Source of the DNA: Prosthecobacter debontii | GTDB lineage: Bacteria > Verrucomicrobiota > Verrucomicrobiia > Chthoniobacterales > Chthoniobacteraceae | NCBI GenBank assembly: GCA_945861385.1 | Contig: CAMAUI010000009.1 | Span: 1 to 63,268 of the forward strand | Length of the DNA stretch: 63,268 bases | Direction of reading: 5' to 3' | Notes under the pieces: model-generated | What the model saw: only the letters and a program-made list of their open reading frames with translations | Database searches by the model: none | What the model was told of the DNA's origin: nothing | Position numbers and translations under genes: made by a program | In this document: one piece after another, positions 6,948 to 15,863 of the stretch | How positions within the stretch are numbered: position 1 is the stretch's first letter | Layout of the letters: every line of letters starts with the position of its first letter

Positions 6948-7440
6948 TCGATCGGATGTTCGGGCTGCGGAATCCCCTGGTTGCAGTAGTTGGAAAATGG
7001 GCAATCAAACGGGTCATGGCATTGCGGGCCGACGGCGATTTCGGGATCCTCGGGCAGGGCCGCGATCTTCTGGGCAGCAATCCAGCCCCTGACCTCCTTG
7101 GTGCGGGCAACAGTTTCCTCGGTGAGGTCATTCTCCTTGAGCAGACCCCGGTAGTCCTCATCTCCGGGATAGACCCAGGAGCTGTCGATGTGGGCCAGCG
7201 CGACCGATTTCAGCGGCACCCCTGCGGTCTGGGCGACGAATGTCTCACTCTGAATGCTGCCTCAAAGACCGGCTGCCGGGAATTCGCCACCAACTCCGCG
7301 GTGCGCGCGTATGCAGCATCGAAGCCTTCGGTTTTGAAATCAATGAGCGCTCCCTTCCCCTTCGGATCGTACACTTCCAGCCAGAGCCGCTTCGGGCACT
7401 GGCGGAAGGCGATGAGTTTGGATTTGGAAAGTGTGGGCAT
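6948..7440 (-). pseudogene. Broken DUF2779-like protein with Cas4/RecB-type features
   Basis: The N-terminus MPTLSKSKLIAFRQCPKRLWLEV has the S-K-x-x-x-x-F-R-Q-C-P-K-R-L-W opening of DUF2779/Cas4-like nuclease proteins. It is followed by DPKGKGALIDFKTEGFDAAYARTAEL and NSRQPVFEAAF. The frame then breaks near 7240 and resumes in another frame as GVPLKSVALAHIDSSWVYPG, then CHDPFDCPFSNYC, a cysteine cluster of the kind that binds an Fe-S centre. It ends at the 80-bp repeat. Compared with intact relatives (about 500 aa), the segment between residues 23 and 24 and the nuclease core are missing, so it cannot encode an active enzyme. Confidence 0.65.
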
Positions 7441-7452
7441 ACGATGGCGGAA

Positions 7453-8006
7453 TCACACCGTGCCGTCCGGAGGGTTGGTGTCGTCACTCTGCTCTTTCTC
7501 CGGAGCTTGCTGTGCAGGGGGCGGCTGCTGACCGGATGAATTCTCCAGTGGCTCTGCTGGGTAGTAGGAGCTCGTTTTTCGCGAACGGCTCGAATATGCC
7601 CGGCTCATCTTGCGCGCACGCGGCCCCCATTCCTCGCTCGCTTCCTCAAAAACCCGGAGATTCTCGATCGCCTGGCCCGTGCTCTCGGCGCAGCCGTAAC
7701 GCTCCAGCTTGTCTTTCGTCGTCTTCAGGCGACGGCGAACGGCGTCGATGTCGCCGCGATCACGCTCGGCGATGGCTTCGGAAATCGTGCGGCCAACTTC
7801 CTGCGCTGCGACCCACTCGACGACCATTTGGCGTATTCGAGAGGTCTGCCGGCCATTGAGCCGCTGTTGTCGATGACGAGGCCGAACGCAAACGGCGTCT
7901 GTCGGGCGGACGCCTGCTTTTCCGCTTTGAACACGAGGGCGAGATGAACCACTTCCGCGCGTCCGCAGAGCACTGTTTCGTAATCGAGATGGCAATCGGT
8001 TTTCAT
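7453..8006 (-). pseudogene. Broken von Willebrand A domain protein
   Basis: The start MKTDCHLDYETVLC is followed by a hydrophobic strand and the metal-site motif VIDNSGSMAGRPL (D-x-S-x-S). Near 7830 the frame is lost. The other minus frame continues with VVEWVAAQEVGRTISEA and a lysine/arginine-rich tail to a stop at 7453. The central 250 or more residues expected for a CaCl-channel-like/vWA protein are absent, so this is an internally deleted pseudogene. It ends 12 bp before the start of the DUF2779-like fragment and both are on the minus strand, so they may once have formed an operon. Confidence 0.65.
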
Positions 8007-8367
8007 AATCCTCACATTCTATCGTCATGGGTGAGACATCCGCGATCCTACCTCAAAATTACTTGTATCTGCGACCGAGGGTCGCGGCAACCTCCTTAAT
8101 TCGCCGCACCATGGCGAGTAGTTCTGGAACCGTTCGCATGGTCGCCGCGGCCCGCGAAAAGACGATTTGTCGGAACGCATTTCCAGGCATCAGCGGTGAC
8201 GGTTTTCGTGTGCCGGTCCGCAGGGTTTTCAGAGACAGTCCAGCAAACCACTACAAAAGAGGCGGTTACAAATTGGTATAAAACGACATCACATTCTAAT
8301 TTCCAAAGCGCCTCCGGCGCACTCAGCCAGCCATCGCTGTAGTCCATCCCGCCGTTTCATCAATAAT
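8007..8367. other. Gene-free interval upstream of integrase remnant
   Basis: About 360 bp with no credible coding frame, RNA gene or repeat. In an integron this position would hold attI and the integrase promoter, but I see no convincing GTTRRRY core here. Confidence 0.6.
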
Positions 8368-8694
8368 ATGCCACTTTCACGATCTGCTAACGGGATGCCA
8401 CCAGTTTCCGGGGCGGTTCCGGGAATTTTGCCGGCTTTTGCGGAGCGGGTCACAGCCACGGCGCATCCGCCCAAGAAGCTGGAACAGCGGCGCGCGAAGG
8501 CGGTGCGGGCGCGCGGATATTCGCTGGATACGGAGCGGGCTTGTTGGATGTGGATGCGGCAGTTCATCCTGCATTTTGACAAACGTCACCCGGGGGAGAT
8601 GAGCGATGAGGATGTGCAGGGGTTTCTTTCTCATCGCCTCCGTGGCGTAGCCGACCTCATCGCAATGGCCAACGGTGCCAATTGGTGCCGGTGA
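8368..8694 (+). pseudogene. intI: Integron-type tyrosine recombinase, N-terminal remnant
   Basis: Residues 35-90 read KKLEQRRAKAVRARGYSLDT, ERACWMWMRQFILHFDKRHP and GEMSDEDVQGFLSH. This follows the core-binding domain consensus of IntI integrases (hYSxxTExxYxxWxxxFIxFHxKRHPxEM...FLxxLA). After FLSH the similarity stops and the frame ends at 8694. The catalytic domain with the R...HxxR...Y residues is missing, so the gene is a remnant. The N-terminal 30 residues look like non-native sequence. The presence of attC-like sites at 860 and 1438 supports an old integron. A XerC/D or phage integrase is less likely, given the KRHP motif. Confidence 0.7.
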
Positions 8695-8795
8695 AATCCG
8701 GTCGTTTGGGCCTTTCCCGAGTACAACGCGTTTGCATGAGCATGTCCGGCCTTGCCACATGTAAACACTCTCAAACCCTGATAAACATGGGGGAG

Positions 8796-8878
8796 TGGGC
8801 AGAACTGGATTCGAACCAGTGAAGGCGTAAGCCAGCGGATTTACAGTCCGCCCCCGTTGGCCACTTGGGTATCTGCCC
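8796..8878 (-). tRNA. tRNA-Tyr (GUA)
   Basis: On the minus strand GGGCAGA pairs with TCTGCCC. The anticodon stem GCGGA/TCCGC encloses CTGTAAA with anticodon GTA. A long class II variable arm (GGC-TTAC-GCC) is present, and the T arm is ACTGG-TTCGAAT-CCAGT. The discriminator base is A at 8796 and CCA is not encoded. It lies 100 bp from the integrase remnant; tRNA genes are common landing sites for mobile DNA. Confidence 0.97.
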
Positions 8879-8957
8879 TTTTGAAAAAGGGACGCGGCTT
8901 ATACGGGGCACGCGCTTTGGGCGCAAGCGGGTTGGATGGAAAATTTCATGCGCACGC

Positions 8958-9608
8958 CTACCACGGCCAGAGCCGCTTGTACCAAGGCTTGGAGCCTTCG
9001 CCGGGCGGAATCGCACCGGGCTTCGCGGCGGGCTTTGGCGCGGGGAGGCTTTCGCGCGGAACCATTTTCACCCTGCGGAGCTCGATGCGCTCGATCGGGT
9101 AATCATTGGTGTCGGTGGCCTTGCCCGAGATCAGTTCGAGCACCTCGAGGCCGAGGATCACGTTGCCAAAGACGGTGTATTTTCCGTCGAGCTGCGGCTG
9201 GGGCGCGAGGCAGAAGTAGAACTGGCTGCCGTTGCTGCGGCGCTGGGGATTCACCTTGTCGGGCAGCCGCGCGGAGGCGACCGCACCTTTGGCGTGCTTC
9301 AGGCGGATTTCCGGGGCCAGGGTGTACCCGGGGCCGCCGGTACCAACCTTGTCGCGTTTCTTTTTTTTGCTGAGCGGATCGCCCACCTGCACGAGCGTAC
9401 CGGGGATTGCGCGATGCACGGCGCAGCCTTTGTAGAAGCCCTTCTTCGCGAGCTTTTCAAAGTTCCCGACAGTCTCCGGCGCGGCATCGCGGCGGAGTTC
9501 GATGGCCACGTTGCGGGTGGTGTCGTCGGCGAATCGAAATTCGAGCAGGGCGACGTCCTCGGCGCCGGCGGTTGCGGCAGCGAGGGAGAGCAGGATGAGT
9601 TTTTTCAT
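8958..9608 (-). CDS. Exported cyclophilin-type peptidyl-prolyl isomerase
   Basis: This 216-aa protein has a short signal peptide (MKKLILLSLAAATAGA). The cyclophilin fold is shown by APETVGNFEKLAKKGFY, VHRAIPGTLVQVGDP, the SNGSQFYFCLAPQPQLDGKY block (only partly quoted) and VFGNVILGLEVLELI. The family's catalytic Arg is seen in the FYKGCAVHR element, and the QFYF strand is intact. It catalyses proline cis-trans isomerisation on exported proteins. The C-terminus ends in an unusual proline-rich tail, KPWYKRLWPW. The ATG overlaps the stop of the preceding gene by 4 bp (ATGA), so translation is probably coupled. Last gene of a three-gene operon. Confidence 0.92.
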   Translation of the reverse strand: MKKLILLSLAAATAGAEDVALLEFRFADDTTRNVAIELRRDAAPETVGNFEKLAKKGFYKGCAVHRAIPGTLVQVGDPLSKKKKRDKVGTGGPGYTLAPEIRLKHAKGAVASARLPDKVNPQRRSNGSQFYFCLAPQPQLDGKYTVFGNVILGLEVLELISGKATDTNDYPIERIELRRVKMVPRESLPAPKPAAKPGAIPPGEGSKPWYKRLWPW

Positions 9609-10540
9609 GAAATAAACGGCAGTGGATGAAGTGTGACGGACACCGGCGCGTCGGGAGCATCCGCGCTTGCCGCGAGGAGCCCGTCTGTCGGTGAGCCGCG
9701 CCGGAGGTAGCCGAGCGCGATCGGGCGGTCGAGGGCGAAACTGTGCGCGGTGCTGGTGAGGACGCCGAGTTCCTTGTCCGGCGCATCGGCAGTGAAAAGC
9801 CGGGAACCGGGTGCGATGGGTGCGCCACTCGTGGAAATAAAACCGCGCAACTCGCGATTCACATGCCCGACGCTCTTGATCCGCGAAATGACCTCCTGGC
9901 CGATGTAGCAGCCCTTGCGAAAATCAATGTGCGTGCGGTCGAGGCCGGCCTCGGCGGGAAGCGTGGATTCATCCAGCTCGAAACCCCAGCGCGGGACGCC
10001 GCGCTCGATGCGGATGAGCTCGAGCAATTCGTCGGATAGCACGGGGAAGCACGCCGCAAGGAGTTCCCACGACGGCGGGAGATCTTTGCGAAACGGCGGG
10101 AAGAAATCGAAACCCGCGACCCCGTAGCGTTCCGACGGCACGAGCGAACGGCGGATCTCAGCGGGGACTTCCACGGCCTTCACGCCCGCAAGATGAATGA
10201 TCGCAACCGTGTCCGTGGCGTCCTCGATTTTCACATCGTCCGCGATGATGTACCTCTCCATCCGCGGCGCGAGCGTCCCGGCGGCGGCGGGGTCCGCGTC
10301 CACGAGAATCCCATCCGGGCCGACGCTCACGAACACGGTGGCGCAAAGCTTCCCTTTCGCCGTGGTGACGCAGGCAGGGAGAACAGACGGCGTCTTTGCG
10401 GCCGCGACATTCGCGGTCACCTGGCCGTTCACGAAACGCACGCGATCGGCGCCCGTGAACAGCAGCTTCACGCGGCTCGCGAGATCGGCGATGCCGCCGC
10501 GATCCCGGAAGGCCTCGTACCCGACGCGCAGGTCACTCAT
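9605..10540 (-). CDS. ygfZ: Folate-binding YgfZ/GcvT-like protein
   Basis: This 311-aa protein has the YgfZ signature KGCYIGQEV (family form K-G-C-Y-x-G-Q-E), preceded by the ERGVPRWGFELDE element with the E/G pair shared with GcvT. YgfZ/IBA57 proteins bind tetrahydrofolate and help maintain certain [4Fe-4S] enzymes. The start MSDLRVGYEAFRDRGG at 10540 is preferred to an in-frame ATG 60 bp upstream because it matches the family N-terminus and overlaps the upstream stop by 8 bp. It ends in a 4-bp overlap with the cyclophilin gene. Function is well supported by family but not by local context. Confidence 0.88.
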   Translation of the reverse strand: MSDLRVGYEAFRDRGGIADLASRVKLLFTGADRVRFVNGQVTANVAAAKTPSVLPACVTTAKGKLCATVFVSVGPDGILVDADPAAAGTLAPRMERYIIADDVKIEDATDTVAIIHLAGVKAVEVPAEIRRSLVPSERYGVAGFDFFPPFRKDLPPSWELLAACFPVLSDELLELIRIERGVPRWGFELDESTLPAEAGLDRTHIDFRKGCYIGQEVISRIKSVGHVNRELRGFISTSGAPIAPGSRLFTADAPDKELGVLTSTAHSFALDRPIALGYLRRGSPTDGLLAASADAPDAPVSVTLHPLPFIS

Positions 10541-11411
10541 GTGCGGCTGACCCCGTCCCGTTCTGGAACGCCTTCGCCAGCGCCGCGTAGTCGAGATCAC
10601 CCCAGCCGCGCATCACCGCGCTGTAAAGCGCTCCGGCCACCGTGCCCGTCGCGGGCAGATCCAGGCCGAGCTTGTTTCCGAGCTGGATGGCGAGCTGCAC
10701 GTCCTTGAACATGTGCTTCACCGAAAAGTGCGGCTCGTAATCCCCGCCCGTCATTTTCGACAGCTTGAGATCCGTCACCCCGCTGCGCGCCGCATTGCTG
10801 GCGAGCGCCCCGGCGAACACCCCGGCAGGGATGCCCGACTCCCGCACCAGCGCAAGCGCCTCGGCGAGCACCTGCGTGGTCGCGGCGCTGATGAGGTTCG
10901 TCGCCACCTTCACCACTGCGGCGTGGCCGACGCTGCCGATGTAAACCACCGCCTTCGCGCTGGCCTCCAGCACCGGGCGCACTTCCTCGAGGACGCTCTC
11001 CGAGCCGCCGATGTAGTAAACCAACTGCCGGGCTTCCGCCGCGCCCTTGCTGCCGGTGAAAGGCGCATCGAGAAACTGCGCGCCCGCCTGCCCCACGCGC
11101 CGCGCCGCCTCCAGAGTGCCTTCGAGGCCGATGGTGCCGTGGCACATCACGACATGCTCCGGCGTGAGCTTCGGGCTCATCGCATCAATCATCTCAAGGG
11201 TCGCCGCGGCATCCGCCACGAAGAGCTGCACCACGCCGCACATCTCCGCGATCTCCGCCGACGAGCCGAGAAAGTTCGGCGCGGATTTCGGCGTGAGGTT
11301 CCAGACAAACGCCTGAAACCCGCCCCCCCGCAGCGCCATCGCCACGCGCGAGCCGATGATCCCAAGTCCGATGACACCGACACATTTGCGATTTTTCCCG
11401 GCGAGTGACAT
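10533..11411 (-). CDS. NAD(P)-dependent beta-hydroxyacid dehydrogenase family protein
   Basis: The N-terminal Rossmann motif GVIGLGIIGS is followed by the family features DAPFTGSKGAAEARQLVYYIGG (partly quoted; substrate loop D-A-P-F-T-G-S) and VVKVATNLISAA, which contains the catalytic Lys-x-x-x-N. This is the 3-hydroxyisobutyrate dehydrogenase/GLYR1 group, which acts on short 2- or 3-hydroxyacids or, in some members, imines. The substrate is not predictable. The start at MSLAGKNR (11411) is preferred; a second ATG lies in frame at 11426. First gene of the minus-strand operon with ygfZ and cyclophilin, divergent from the sulfatase with about 65-80 bp between. Confidence 0.88.
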   Translation of the reverse strand: MSLAGKNRKCVGVIGLGIIGSRVAMALRGGGFQAFVWNLTPKSAPNFLGSSAEIAEMCGVVQLFVADAAATLEMIDAMSPKLTPEHVVMCHGTIGLEGTLEAARRVGQAGAQFLDAPFTGSKGAAEARQLVYYIGGSESVLEEVRPVLEASAKAVVYIGSVGHAAVVKVATNLISAATTQVLAEALALVRESGIPAGVFAGALASNAARSGVTDLKLSKMTGGDYEPHFSVKHMFKDVQLAIQLGNKLGLDLPATGTVAGALYSAVMRGWGDLDYAALAKAFQNGTGSAAHE

Positions 11412-11491
11412 GGCCCCAAGGATCATCAGAGTGAGCGCCGCCCGGCAACTGCGGATGTCACGGCACTTTCGTTCTTGGACAATGCAGTTCC

Positions 11492-12934
11492 ATGAACTCT
11501 CATTCCGCCATGCTCACTCGCATCCTCCTCATCCTGCTCGCTCTCACTCCCCTCGCCCGCCCGGAAATCGCCGGGAAACGTCCGAATGTGATTTTCATCC
11601 TCACCGATGATCAGGGCTATGGCGATGTTTCCGCGCACGGGAACCCGATCCTCAAGACCCCAAACATGGACCGCCTCCACGCCGAGGGTGTGCGGTTCAC
11701 GGATTTCCACGTCTCGCCCACATGCGCGCCCACGCGTTCCGCACTGCTCACGGGGAGGCATGAATTCCGCAATGGCATCACCCACACGATCCTCGAGCGG
11801 GAGCGGCTCACGATCGACGCGGTGACGCTTCCGCAGGTGCTCAAGGGTGCGGGTTACACGACGGGGATTTTTGGAAAGTGGCACCTCGGCGACGAGCCGG
11901 ATCGCTGGCCGGACAAGCGCGGCTTCGATGAAATGTTCATCCACGGCGCGGGCGGGATCGGGCAGACCTATGCAGGCTCGTGCGGGGATGCGCCGGGGAA
12001 TTCGTATTTCAACCCGGCGATTTTGCACAATGGCGCATTCGTAAAAACGAAGGGCTACTGCACGGACGTGTTTTTCGAGCAGGCGACGAAATGGATCGAG
12101 GGCGTGAAGGGGAGGAAACCGTTCTACTGCCATCTCGCGACGAATGCCCCGCATGGCCCGCTGCACGTGCGACCGGAGGACGAGGCGCTCTACGCGGGCA
12201 AGGTGCCAAAGGACACGGCGAAGTTTTTCGGAATGGTCGCGAACATTGACGACAACATCGGACGCCTGCTCGCGAAGCTCGTGGAATGGGGGATCGAGAA
12301 GGACACGCTGGTGATTTTTATGAACGACAATGGCGGCACCGGCGGCCTGAATGTCTTCAACGCAGGCATGCGCGGTTCAAAAGGCTCGCCGTGGATCGGG
12401 GGGACGCGGGCGTGTTCCTTCTGGCGCTGGCCGGGGACGCTCACGCCCGGAGACAGACCCCAGCTCACGGCGCACATTGATTTTTTCCGCACGCTCGCGG
12501 ATCTCGCGGGTGCAAAGCTCACTGCAAAGGCGGAGGCACAAGCGGAGGGCCGCAGTCTTGTTCCCCTGCTCGAAAGGGCGGATGCACCATGGCCGGAGCG
12601 CACGCTTTTCACCCATGTCGGCCGCTGGGCCAAAGGCGCGGATCCGGCGACTGGCAAATACGCGCACTGCTCGGTGCGCACGCCCGGCTGGCATCTCGTG
12701 AGCACGCCGGGAAATGCGGGCGCGGCGTGGCGCCTTTTCGACATGAAGGCGGACTACGGCGAGAAGACGGATGTTGCGCGGGAGCATGCGGACGTGGTGG
12801 CGAAGCTGGGTGGGGAATTTGAGAAATGGTGGGACAGTGTGCAGCCGCAACTCGTGAACGAAAAGGCCACGGGGCCTGCGGTGAACCCGTTCAAGGAACT
12901 TTACTGGAAGCAATTCGGCGGTGGGCCAAAATAG
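11492..12934 (+). CDS. Secreted arylsulfatase-family enzyme (formylglycine type)
   Basis: This 480-aa protein starts with a signal peptide (LTRILLILLALTPLARP). The metal site is formed by ILTDDQGYGD (D39, D40). The sulfatase signature is PTCAPTRSALLTGR, with Cys78-x-P-x-R as the site converted to formylglycine. GKWHLGD and FMNDNGGTGG supply further active-site residues. It hydrolyses sulfate esters, probably on polysaccharides; specificity is not readable. Sulfatases are greatly expanded in Verrucomicrobiota. Maturation needs an anaerobic or FGE-type maturase, which is not in the window. An alternative start exists at 11510. Confidence 0.93.
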   Translation: MNSHSAMLTRILLILLALTPLARPEIAGKRPNVIFILTDDQGYGDVSAHGNPILKTPNMDRLHAEGVRFTDFHVSPTCAPTRSALLTGRHEFRNGITHTILERERLTIDAVTLPQVLKGAGYTTGIFGKWHLGDEPDRWPDKRGFDEMFIHGAGGIGQTYAGSCGDAPGNSYFNPAILHNGAFVKTKGYCTDVFFEQATKWIEGVKGRKPFYCHLATNAPHGPLHVRPEDEALYAGKVPKDTAKFFGMVANIDDNIGRLLAKLVEWGIEKDTLVIFMNDNGGTGGLNVFNAGMRGSKGSPWIGGTRACSFWRWPGTLTPGDRPQLTAHIDFFRTLADLAGAKLTAKAEAQAEGRSLVPLLERADAPWPERTLFTHVGRWAKGADPATGKYAHCSVRTPGWHLVSTPGNAGAAWRLFDMKADYGEKTDVAREHADVVAKLGGEFEKWWDSVQPQLVNEKATGPAVNPFKELYWKQFGGGPK

Positions 12935-13016
12935 GTGGCCGTGAAGCCCCAATGCCCTCGCGACGGATGAATGCCGCTGAATACACGCTTGATCGCAACA
13001 CCGGCCAGCGCCGCGA

Positions 13017-13799
13017 CTAAAACACGAAGGGAACGCCGAGCTTGCTGAATTGCGCCTTCTGCCCGCCAAGCCACTTGCCGCCAAGCCGGTCAAAACCACC
13101 GCTCCCCCGGAACTCCGTGAGGAAGGCATTCACTTTCCCGCGCAGTTCGTCGTCGCCTTTCCGCAGCGCGATCGCCCAACTCTCCTCGCGGAAAGGCTTC
13201 AGCAGCGCGCGGGTGGCGTCCGGCCGGGCGAGCCAGTTTCGCAGCACGGACATCTGATCGTAGATGAACGCATCGGCCTTGCCTTGCGAGACCTCGAGTG
13301 CCGCGACGCTTTCCTCCCCGAGCACGAGCAAGTCCGCCTGCTTCAAGTGGTCCGCCGCCCACAAATGCCCCGTCGTCGCCTTGAGAACCGCCACTTTCCT
13401 GCCAGGGCGGTCGAGGTTCGCGGCGGATTGGATGTCCGTCTTTGCCCCCACCAGGAGGCACAGCCCGGTGCGGAGGTATGGCTCGGAAAAATCAATGCTC
13501 TGTCGGCGGTCGTCGGTCGCGCTCATGGACGAGATGACCACGTCAATCCTGCCGGTTTTCAATGCGGGCATCAGGCCGTCGAACGGCATGTTTTCAAACG
13601 TCACAGGCCGGCCGAGGCTCGTGCCGAGCGCGTGTGCGAGATCCACGCTCACACCGGCGGGTTCACCGAGTTCGTCACGCATTTCAAAAGGCGGGTAATT
13701 CATGCTCATGCCGACACGCAACGCCTGGCCCTGGGCGGGCGGGGTTTTGTCGCATGCGGAAAAAATGAAAGTGGCGAGAAGGAGCAGGACGCAGCGCAT
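13017..13799 (-). CDS. Amino-acid-type ABC transporter substrate-binding lipoprotein
   Basis: This 260-aa protein of the family-3 solute-binding type has the lipobox FSAC with Cys16 after a hydrophobic signal. The typical opening ALRVGMSMNYPPFEM is followed by GVSVDLAHALG, VISSMSATDDRR, DFSEPYLRTG and WAIALRKGD. It would bind polar amino acids or related small ligands in the periplasm. The ATG at 13799 is chosen because it starts directly before the signal sequence; the frame is open for 88 codons upstream without features. No permease or ATPase gene is adjacent, so it may work with a transporter encoded elsewhere or have a sensory role. Confidence 0.9.
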   Translation of the reverse strand: MRCVLLLLATFIFSACDKTPPAQGQALRVGMSMNYPPFEMRDELGEPAGVSVDLAHALGTSLGRPVTFENMPFDGLMPALKTGRIDVVISSMSATDDRRQSIDFSEPYLRTGLCLLVGAKTDIQSAANLDRPGRKVAVLKATTGHLWAADHLKQADLLVLGEESVAALEVSQGKADAFIYDQMSVLRNWLARPDATRALLKPFREESWAIALRKGDDELRGKVNAFLTEFRGSGGFDRLGGKWLGGQKAQFSKLGVPFVF

Positions 13800-13910
13800 T
13801 GTCCATTGCTGCACGATTTGCCGGATGGGAAGAAGGCGGAAGTTCGCGTGCAATTCGCGGGGGTTGGGTTGAATATCCCCATGCACTGCCCGTCCACATT
13901 CCGCATCACC

Positions 13911-15815
13911 ATGAAACGCATCGCTCTCTTCCTCTTCACCATGATCGCCTTTGCCGCCGCGCCCGCGCGCGCCGAAGTCGAGATCAGCTTCGACTTTTTC
14001 CACGACTCGCTCGCGCCATACGGGGAGTGGAGCGAAGTGGATGGCTACGGCCATGTGTGGCATCCGAGCGGCGTGGACGATGACTGGACGCCGTATTCAG
14101 ACGGATATTGGACTTACACGGATGCGGGCTGGACGTGGGTAAGCTACGAGGACTTCGGCGGCATCTGCTACCACTACGGACGCTGGACGATGGTGGATGG
14201 CTACGGCTGGTGCTGGGTGCCGGATTACGAGTGGGGCCCCGCGTGGGTCTCCTGGCGCAGGAGTGACGATCACGTGGGATGGGCACCGCTCCCGCCGGAG
14301 GCCCGCTGGGAGCGCCGCACCGGCTTCGGCCTGGCGGTGGATGTGGACTTCGACATCGGGCCCGCGCATTTCCGGTTCTGCAGGTGGCGGGATTTTGGAG
14401 CGCCGGTGATCCGCAGCGTGTGCGAGCCGCGCACGCGGAACCTCGTGATCATCCACCAGACGGTGAACATCACCAACATCAGCTACCGCGACGATTACGA
14501 CTGCGTGTTCAACGGCGGCTTCGACTACGATTACGTCGCGCCTCGCGTGGCGCGGCCGGTGCCGGCGCTCAAGCTGGTGCGGAACAAGACAACGAACATT
14601 TTCATCAACGGAAACAAGGGCAACATCTTCATCAATTCCCCGCGCGGAAATGCGCTCGTGGTCGCGGCACCCGCGGTCGCCAGGACGAACCACAACGTGC
14701 TCACGAAGAAGCTCGAAGGGGGGCGGAAATTCGACAAACAGAAAGTCAATCGCGGCTGGGCCGGGTTGGACAAGGATGCCGAACGCGAGCGCCTGCTCGT
14801 AAAAATGCGCGAGGAAACCCGGGGCAAGGATTTAAAAACCCCGGTTGCCCGCACGCCCAAGCCGGAGTCACTCGCGGTGCTGCCGAAGAAAGTGGACTTT
14901 GAAGCAAAATCCCCGGCTCTCGTGGTCGCGCCGAGAAAACGGGACGACGGAAAGAAGCCGGGGGCCGCCGAGAAAAACACGCCCGCCCCGATCGTGGACA
15001 CTGACACGCGTGAAAACCCGAAACCGTCCATCCGACCGGAACCCGCCGGAAAAGAAAAACAAGCCGCCCCGGTCGCCGTTCGCGAGCCGGAGGATGCCGG
15101 AAAGCCGGGCAAGCCGGTCGTGAACAAACAGGAAGCCGACGATCCCGCGCAACCATCGAAGAAACCGCAGCCGTTCAAACGTGAGAACGGCACACCTGGC
15201 CAGGACACCGCCGGAAAAGGCGGCAAAAAACAGGAGGGCGAAGCCGCGCGGGAGGCGGCCCGGGAGCAGGCCGCTGAGAGGCAGCGTGCGGCCGAGGCGA
15301 AACAACAGGCCGAAGCCGCCCGGAAAAACCTCGAGAAACAGCAACGCGCGGCGGATCTCGCGGAAAAGGAACAGGCACAGGCGGCTGCTAGGGAAGCGGC
15401 ACGCGATGCAAATGCGCGCCGCGAAGCCGATGGTCGCAACCGGGAAGCCGCTGAGCGGAACGCCGCCCAGAACCGCGAACGCGCGGCGGAAATACAGCGT
15501 CAAAGGGCCGCCGATGCGGCGGAAAAAATGCGCTCGTCTGACTCGCAACGCAACCAGGCGGAGCAGGAAAATCGCCGACAAGCGGAACAGGCCGCCCAGG
15601 AACGCGCAGCCGCACAGGCCCAGGCCCGCGCGGTGGAGAGCCAGCGTCAGCAAGCGGCTGAGGCTGCCGCCCGGCAGCGTGCCGCACAGGCCGAAGCCGC
15701 GCCGCGGCGCCAGCCCCCTGTGCAGCAGCCCCCGGCAGCGGTGAATCCATCAACCGGCGACGGGACAGGCCGCGGCAAAGGCAAAGGCAAGGACAAGGAC
15801 AAGAAGGACGATTAG
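13911..15815 (+). CDS. Secreted DUF6600-like protein with long charged Ala/Gln/Arg/Glu tail
   Basis: This 634-aa protein has a signal peptide (MKRIALFLFTMIAFAAAPARA). Residues 25-160 are extremely aromatic and repetitive (APYGEWSEVDGYGHVWHP, DGYWTYTDAGWTWVSYEDFG, WTMVDGYGWCWVPDYEWG), as in DUF6600. Residues 230-270 have N-rich stretches (NITNISYRDDYD, NIFINGNKGNIFIN). From about 330 onward the chain is proline/lysine-rich, then a low-complexity A/Q/R/E coiled coil (about 430-610), ending in GRGKGKGKDKDKKDD. The composition suggests an envelope or surface protein with an extended stalk. An alternative in-frame ATG is at 13881. The shortness of the unit repeats makes slippage likely. Confidence 0.85.
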   Translation: MKRIALFLFTMIAFAAAPARAEVEISFDFFHDSLAPYGEWSEVDGYGHVWHPSGVDDDWTPYSDGYWTYTDAGWTWVSYEDFGGICYHYGRWTMVDGYGWCWVPDYEWGPAWVSWRRSDDHVGWAPLPPEARWERRTGFGLAVDVDFDIGPAHFRFCRWRDFGAPVIRSVCEPRTRNLVIIHQTVNITNISYRDDYDCVFNGGFDYDYVAPRVARPVPALKLVRNKTTNIFINGNKGNIFINSPRGNALVVAAPAVARTNHNVLTKKLEGGRKFDKQKVNRGWAGLDKDAERERLLVKMREETRGKDLKTPVARTPKPESLAVLPKKVDFEAKSPALVVAPRKRDDGKKPGAAEKNTPAPIVDTDTRENPKPSIRPEPAGKEKQAAPVAVREPEDAGKPGKPVVNKQEADDPAQPSKKPQPFKRENGTPGQDTAGKGGKKQEGEAAREAAREQAAERQRAAEAKQQAEAARKNLEKQQRAADLAEKEQAQAAAREAARDANARREADGRNREAAERNAAQNRERAAEIQRQRAADAAEKMRSSDSQRNQAEQENRRQAEQAAQERAAAQAQARAVESQRQQAAEAAARQRAAQAEAAPRRQPPVQQPPAAVNPSTGDGTGRGKGKGKDKDKKDD

Positions 15816-15863
15816 GCCGCATTTTTCACACGTCGGAGTCGTGTGGAGACAGCCCGGCGCGCA

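Noticed and set aside
6948-7440. A cas4 gene as evidence of a CRISPR system
   Set aside because: The fragment resembles DUF2779 proteins more than Cas4, is broken, and no other cas gene or array is seen.
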